Part shown: positions 61,043-64,000 of the stretch, piece by piece
How positions within the stretch are numbered: the first letter of the stretch is position 1
How the letters are laid out: each line of letters opens with the position of its first letter
Origin: Megalopta genalis
Lineage: Eukaryota > Arthropoda > Insecta > Hymenoptera > Halictidae
Length of the DNA stretch: 64,000 nt
Direction of reading: 5' to 3'
Assembly (NCBI RefSeq): GCF_051020955.1
Contig: NW_027476486.1
Location: 62,001-126,000 of the forward strand
The notes under the pieces: generated by a model
What the model was told of the DNA's origin: nothing
The model's input: only the letters and a program-made list of their open reading frames with translations
The model's database searches: none
Translations under genes and position numbers: made by a program

Positions 61043-64000
61043 AATTCATGTATATCACAAGTATTTGAAGCTAAACCATTTGTTTCGCATGGATCTGAAG
61101 CTAAGCCTTCTACTTCGCATTGATTCGAAGCTAAATCAAGTGTTCCGCTTGGATTTGAAGATAAGCCATCTACTTCGCTTTGATTTGAATCTAAATCATG
61201 TGTCTCGCATTGATTTGAAGCTAAATCATGTGTTTCGCATTAATTTGATGATAACTCGTTCGTTCGTCTGCATTTGAAGTTATTACATTTATATCGCAAG
61301 TATTTCAATCTAAATCATGTGTTTCGCTCGGATTTAAAGCTGAGCCTTCTACTTCCCATTGATTTGATGCTAAATCATATGTTCCGCTCGGATTTGAAGC
61401 TAACTCGTTTGTTTCGCCTGCATTAGAAACTATATCACTTATATCGCAAGCATTTGAAGCTAAATCGATCGTTTAGCATGGATTTGAAGCTAAGCCTTCT
61501 ACATCGCATTGGTTTGAAGCTAAATCATGCATTTAGCATTGATTCGAAGCTAACTCGTTTGATTCGCTTGCTGTTGAATCAAAATCACGCATATCACAAC
61601 TACTTGAAACTAAACCATTTGTTTCGCATGGATTCGAAGATCAGCCTTCTAGTTCGCATTGATTTGAAGCTAAATCACGTGTTTCGCATAGATTAGAAGC
61701 TAACTCGTTTGTTTCGCATTCATTTGAAGCTATATCACTTCTATCGCAAGTATTTGAAGCTAAATCATGTGTTTCGCATGTATTTGAAGATAAGCCATCT
61801 ACTTCGCATTGATTTCAAGCTAAATCATGTGTTTCGCATGCATTTGAAGCTAACTCGATTTTGTTCGCATGCAGTTGAAGGTAAATCATGTACATCACAA
61901 TTATTTGATGCTAAACCACTTGTTTCGCATGAATTTGAACCTAAACCATCTACATCGCATTGATTTGTAGCTAAATCAAGTGTTTCGCTTGTATTTGAAG
62001 CTAGTTCGTTTGTTTTGCATGCAGTTGAAGCTAAATCATGTATATCACAAGTATTTGAAGCTAAACCATTAGTTTCGCATTTATTCGAAGATAAGCCTTC
62101 TACTTCGCATTGATTTGAAGCTATATCATGTGTTTGGCATGGATTTGAAGCTAACTCGTTTGTTTCGCATGCAGTTGAAGATAAATGATGTTTATCACAA
62201 GTATTTGAAGCTAAACCATTTGTTTCGTATGGATTCGAAGATAAGCCTTCTACTTCGCATTGATTTAAAGCAAAATCATGTGTTTCGCATGGATTCGAAG
62301 CTAATTCGTTAATTTCGCATGCAGTTGAATCTAAATCATGTATATCATAAGTATTTGAAGCTAAAACATTTGATTCGCATAGATTCGAAGATCAGCCTTC
62401 TTCTTCGCATTGATTTGAAGCTAAACCATGTGTTTCGCATGGATTTGAAGCTAACTCGTTTGTTTCGCTTGCATTTGAAGCTAAATCATGTATATCACAA
62501 GTATTTGAAGCTAAACCGTTTGTTTCGCCTGGATTCGAAGATAAGCCTTATACTTCGCAATGAATTGAAGCTAATTCATGTGTTTCGCACGGATTTTATG
62601 CTAATCCTTCTACTTCGCATTGATTTGAAGCTAAATCATGTGTTTCGAAAGGATTTGTAGTTAACTCGTTTGTTTCGCCTGCATTTGAAGCTAAATCATG
62701 TATATGACAAGTATTTGAAGCTAAACCATTTGTTTCGCATGGATTCGAAGATAAGCCTTCCACTTCGCATTGATTTGATGCTAAATCATGTGTTTCATTT
62801 GGATTTGAGGCTAACTCGTTTGTTTCGCATGCTGTTAAATGTAAATCATGTATATCACAAGTATTTGAAGCTAAACAATTTGTTTCGCATGGATTCGAAG
62901 ATAAGCCTACTACTTCGCATTGATTTAAAGCAAAATCATGTGTTTCGCATGGATTTGAAGCTAAACAATCTGTTTCGATATGGATTCTGTGATCAGCCAT
63001 CTACATCGCATTGATTTGAAGCTAAATCATGTGTTTCGAAAGGATTTGTAGTTAACTCGTTTGTTTCGCCTGAATTTGAAGCTAATTCATGTATATCACA
63101 AGTATTTGAAGCTAACCCATTTGTTTCGCTTGGATTCGATGATCAGCCTTCGACTTCACATTCATTTGAAGCTAAATCATGTGTTTCGCATGGTTTTGAT
63201 GCTGACTCGTTTGTTTCGCCTGCATTTGAAGCTATATCATGTATATCACAAGTGTTTGAAGCTAAACCATTCGTATCGCTGGATTTGAAGCTAAGCCTTC
63301 TACTTCGCATTGATTTGAATCTAAATCATGTGTTTCGCTTGGATTTGAAGCTAACTCGTTCGTTATGCATACAGTTGAAGCAAAATCACGCATATCACAA
63401 GTATTTGAAGCTAAAGAACTTGATACGCATGGATTTCAAACTAAGCCTTCTACTTCGCATTGATTTGAAGCTAAATCATGTCTATCGCTAGGATTTGAAG
63501 CTAACTCGATTGTTTCGCCTGCATTTGAAGCTATATCAGTGATATTCGCAAGTATTTGAAGGTAAATCATTCGTTTCGCTGGATTTGAAACTAAGCCTTC
63601 TACATCGCATTGATTTGATTCTAAATCGTGTGTTTCGCTTGGATTTGAAACTAACTCTTTGGTTTTGCATGAAGTTGAATCTAAATCATGTATATCACAA
63701 GTATTTGAAGCTGAACCATTTGTTTCACATACGTTTGAAGCTAAGCCTTCTACTTCACAATGATTGGAAGTTAAATCATGTGTTTCGCATGGATTTGAAG
63801 CTAACTCGGTTGTGTCGCTTGCATTTGAAGCTATATCACTTATATTCGCAAGTATTTGAAGCTAAACCATTCGTTTCGCATGGATTTGACGCAAAGCCTT
63901 CTGCTTCGCATTGATTTGATACTAAATCATGTGTTTCGAAACGATTTGAAGCTAACTCGATTGTTTCGCCTGCATTTGAATCTAAATCATGTATATCTTA
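61043..64000. repeat. Mosaic of 49-54 kb unit types to the window end
   Basis: About 61060-61420 matches 50120-50470, 61670-61820 matches 54330-54480, 62050-62410 matches 52250-52610, and 62670-63110 is made of 49.4-50.1 kb types. About 63550-63900 resembles 54930-55170. The order differs from the parent region, so the segment is rearranged. The array is still in phase and undiminished at base 64000, so it continues beyond the window. Confidence 0.78.

Larger units (their letters stand above)
1..64000. repeat. 30-bp satellite / megasatellite array filling the window
   Basis: Every part of the window is built from head-to-tail units of about 30 bp. The unit has TTTGAAGCTAA at positions 3-13 and TTTCGCATG at positions 22-30; the middle six or so bases and the last few vary most. 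Units differ mainly by substitutions, for example GAAGCT to GAATCT, GATGCT, GGAGCT or GAAGAT, with occasional 29- or 31-bp units. I found no interval over 300 bases that is free of the unit, so no single-copy spacer, transposon or RNA gene is visible. All units lie in the same orientation. Large, pure, one-orientation arrays of this kind are typical of eukaryotic heterochromatic satellites; the exact chromosomal location is inference. Confidence 0.97.

Noticed and set aside
1..64000. CRISPR array, because of 30-bp direct repeats
   Set aside because: Repeats are contiguous with no spacers, they vary among themselves, and no cas-like gene is present.
1..64000. Giant repetitive protein gene across the array
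   Set aside because: 29- and 31-bp units, in-frame stops and replacement changes occur in every frame. Long frames follow from a stop-free 30-bp consensus. No start, signal peptide, end or splice structure is visible.
1..64000. CENP-B box
   Set aside because: TTTCG matches the left half, but the right half CGGG is absent from the units I examined. A centromeric role cannot be claimed from this.
1..64000. Short + strand frames of the FEAKSCVSHG type as small genes
   Set aside because: They end at the same CAT TGA junction in successive pentads and begin wherever an ATG happens to fall. They are the repeat read in another frame.
1..64000. Telomeric or rDNA spacer repeat
   Set aside because: The unit has no telomere-like G-rich short motif, and no rRNA sequence is visible anywhere in the window.
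1..64000. Promoters, terminators and tRNA genes
   Set aside because: TATA-like strings such as GTATATCAC are part of the C unit and recur every 150 bp, so they carry no specific information. No cloverleaf or terminator hairpin stands out.

Overview
The whole 64 kb window is one uninterrupted satellite (megasatellite) array. The basic unit is 30 bp, about 37% GC, with a near-constant core TTTGAAGCTAA (unit positions 3-13) and tail TTTCGCATG (positions 22-30). The array holds roughly 2,130 units, and I found no stretch of single-copy DNA. I see no transposon, rRNA, tRNA, CRISPR array, promoter or convincing gene. The size, purity and layered structure point to a eukaryotic nuclear chromosome, for example pericentromeric, subtelomeric or other heterochromatin. 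The sequence alone does not identify the species or prove a centromere.

The organisation is hierarchical. Five diverged 30-bp types (A-B-C-D-E) follow one another to make a 150-bp higher-order repeat; 40459-40608 is a good example. Blocks of 150-bp repeats were copied again as tandem duplications of 150, 270, 300, 749, 811, 1140, 1381 and 3826 bp, and as longer-range copies 9-15 kb apart. Many length differences between copies are one 150-bp pentad.

Layout: 1-1206, tandem copies with an 811-bp period. 1265-9535, a module in about four nested copies. 9591-12830, a 450-bp module repeated and partly shared with 25-27 kb. 12831-15314, modules shared with 23.2-24.2 kb. 15315-22966, an almost perfect 3826-bp tandem duplication. 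22967-28680, shuffled copies of the 10-14 kb modules. 28681-30636, 1140-bp spaced copies. 30631-31207, a 300-bp duplication. 31600-34371, a 1381-bp tandem duplication. 34372-36600, a mosaic. 36601-45345, a young, homogeneous array of a distinctive module with many 1-bp indels. 45346-53099 and 56350-61042, two collinear relatives about 9-10.5 kb apart. 53100-54610, the likely ancestral relatives of the young array. 61043-64000, a mosaic of the 49-54 kb units.

Because 30 bp is ten codons, three of the six frames lack stops in the consensus unit, so long open frames (up to 750 codons) appear by construction. They encode decapeptide repeats such as LKLNHVFRMD (+ strand) and ASNPCETHDL (- strand). 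Recurrent 29- and 31-bp units, stops scattered through every frame and replacement changes in all frames argue that these are not genes. There is no set of cooperating genes here; the biology is satellite evolution by unequal exchange or replication slippage and possibly chromatin packaging. All comparisons were made by eye, so block edges are accurate to about one unit.
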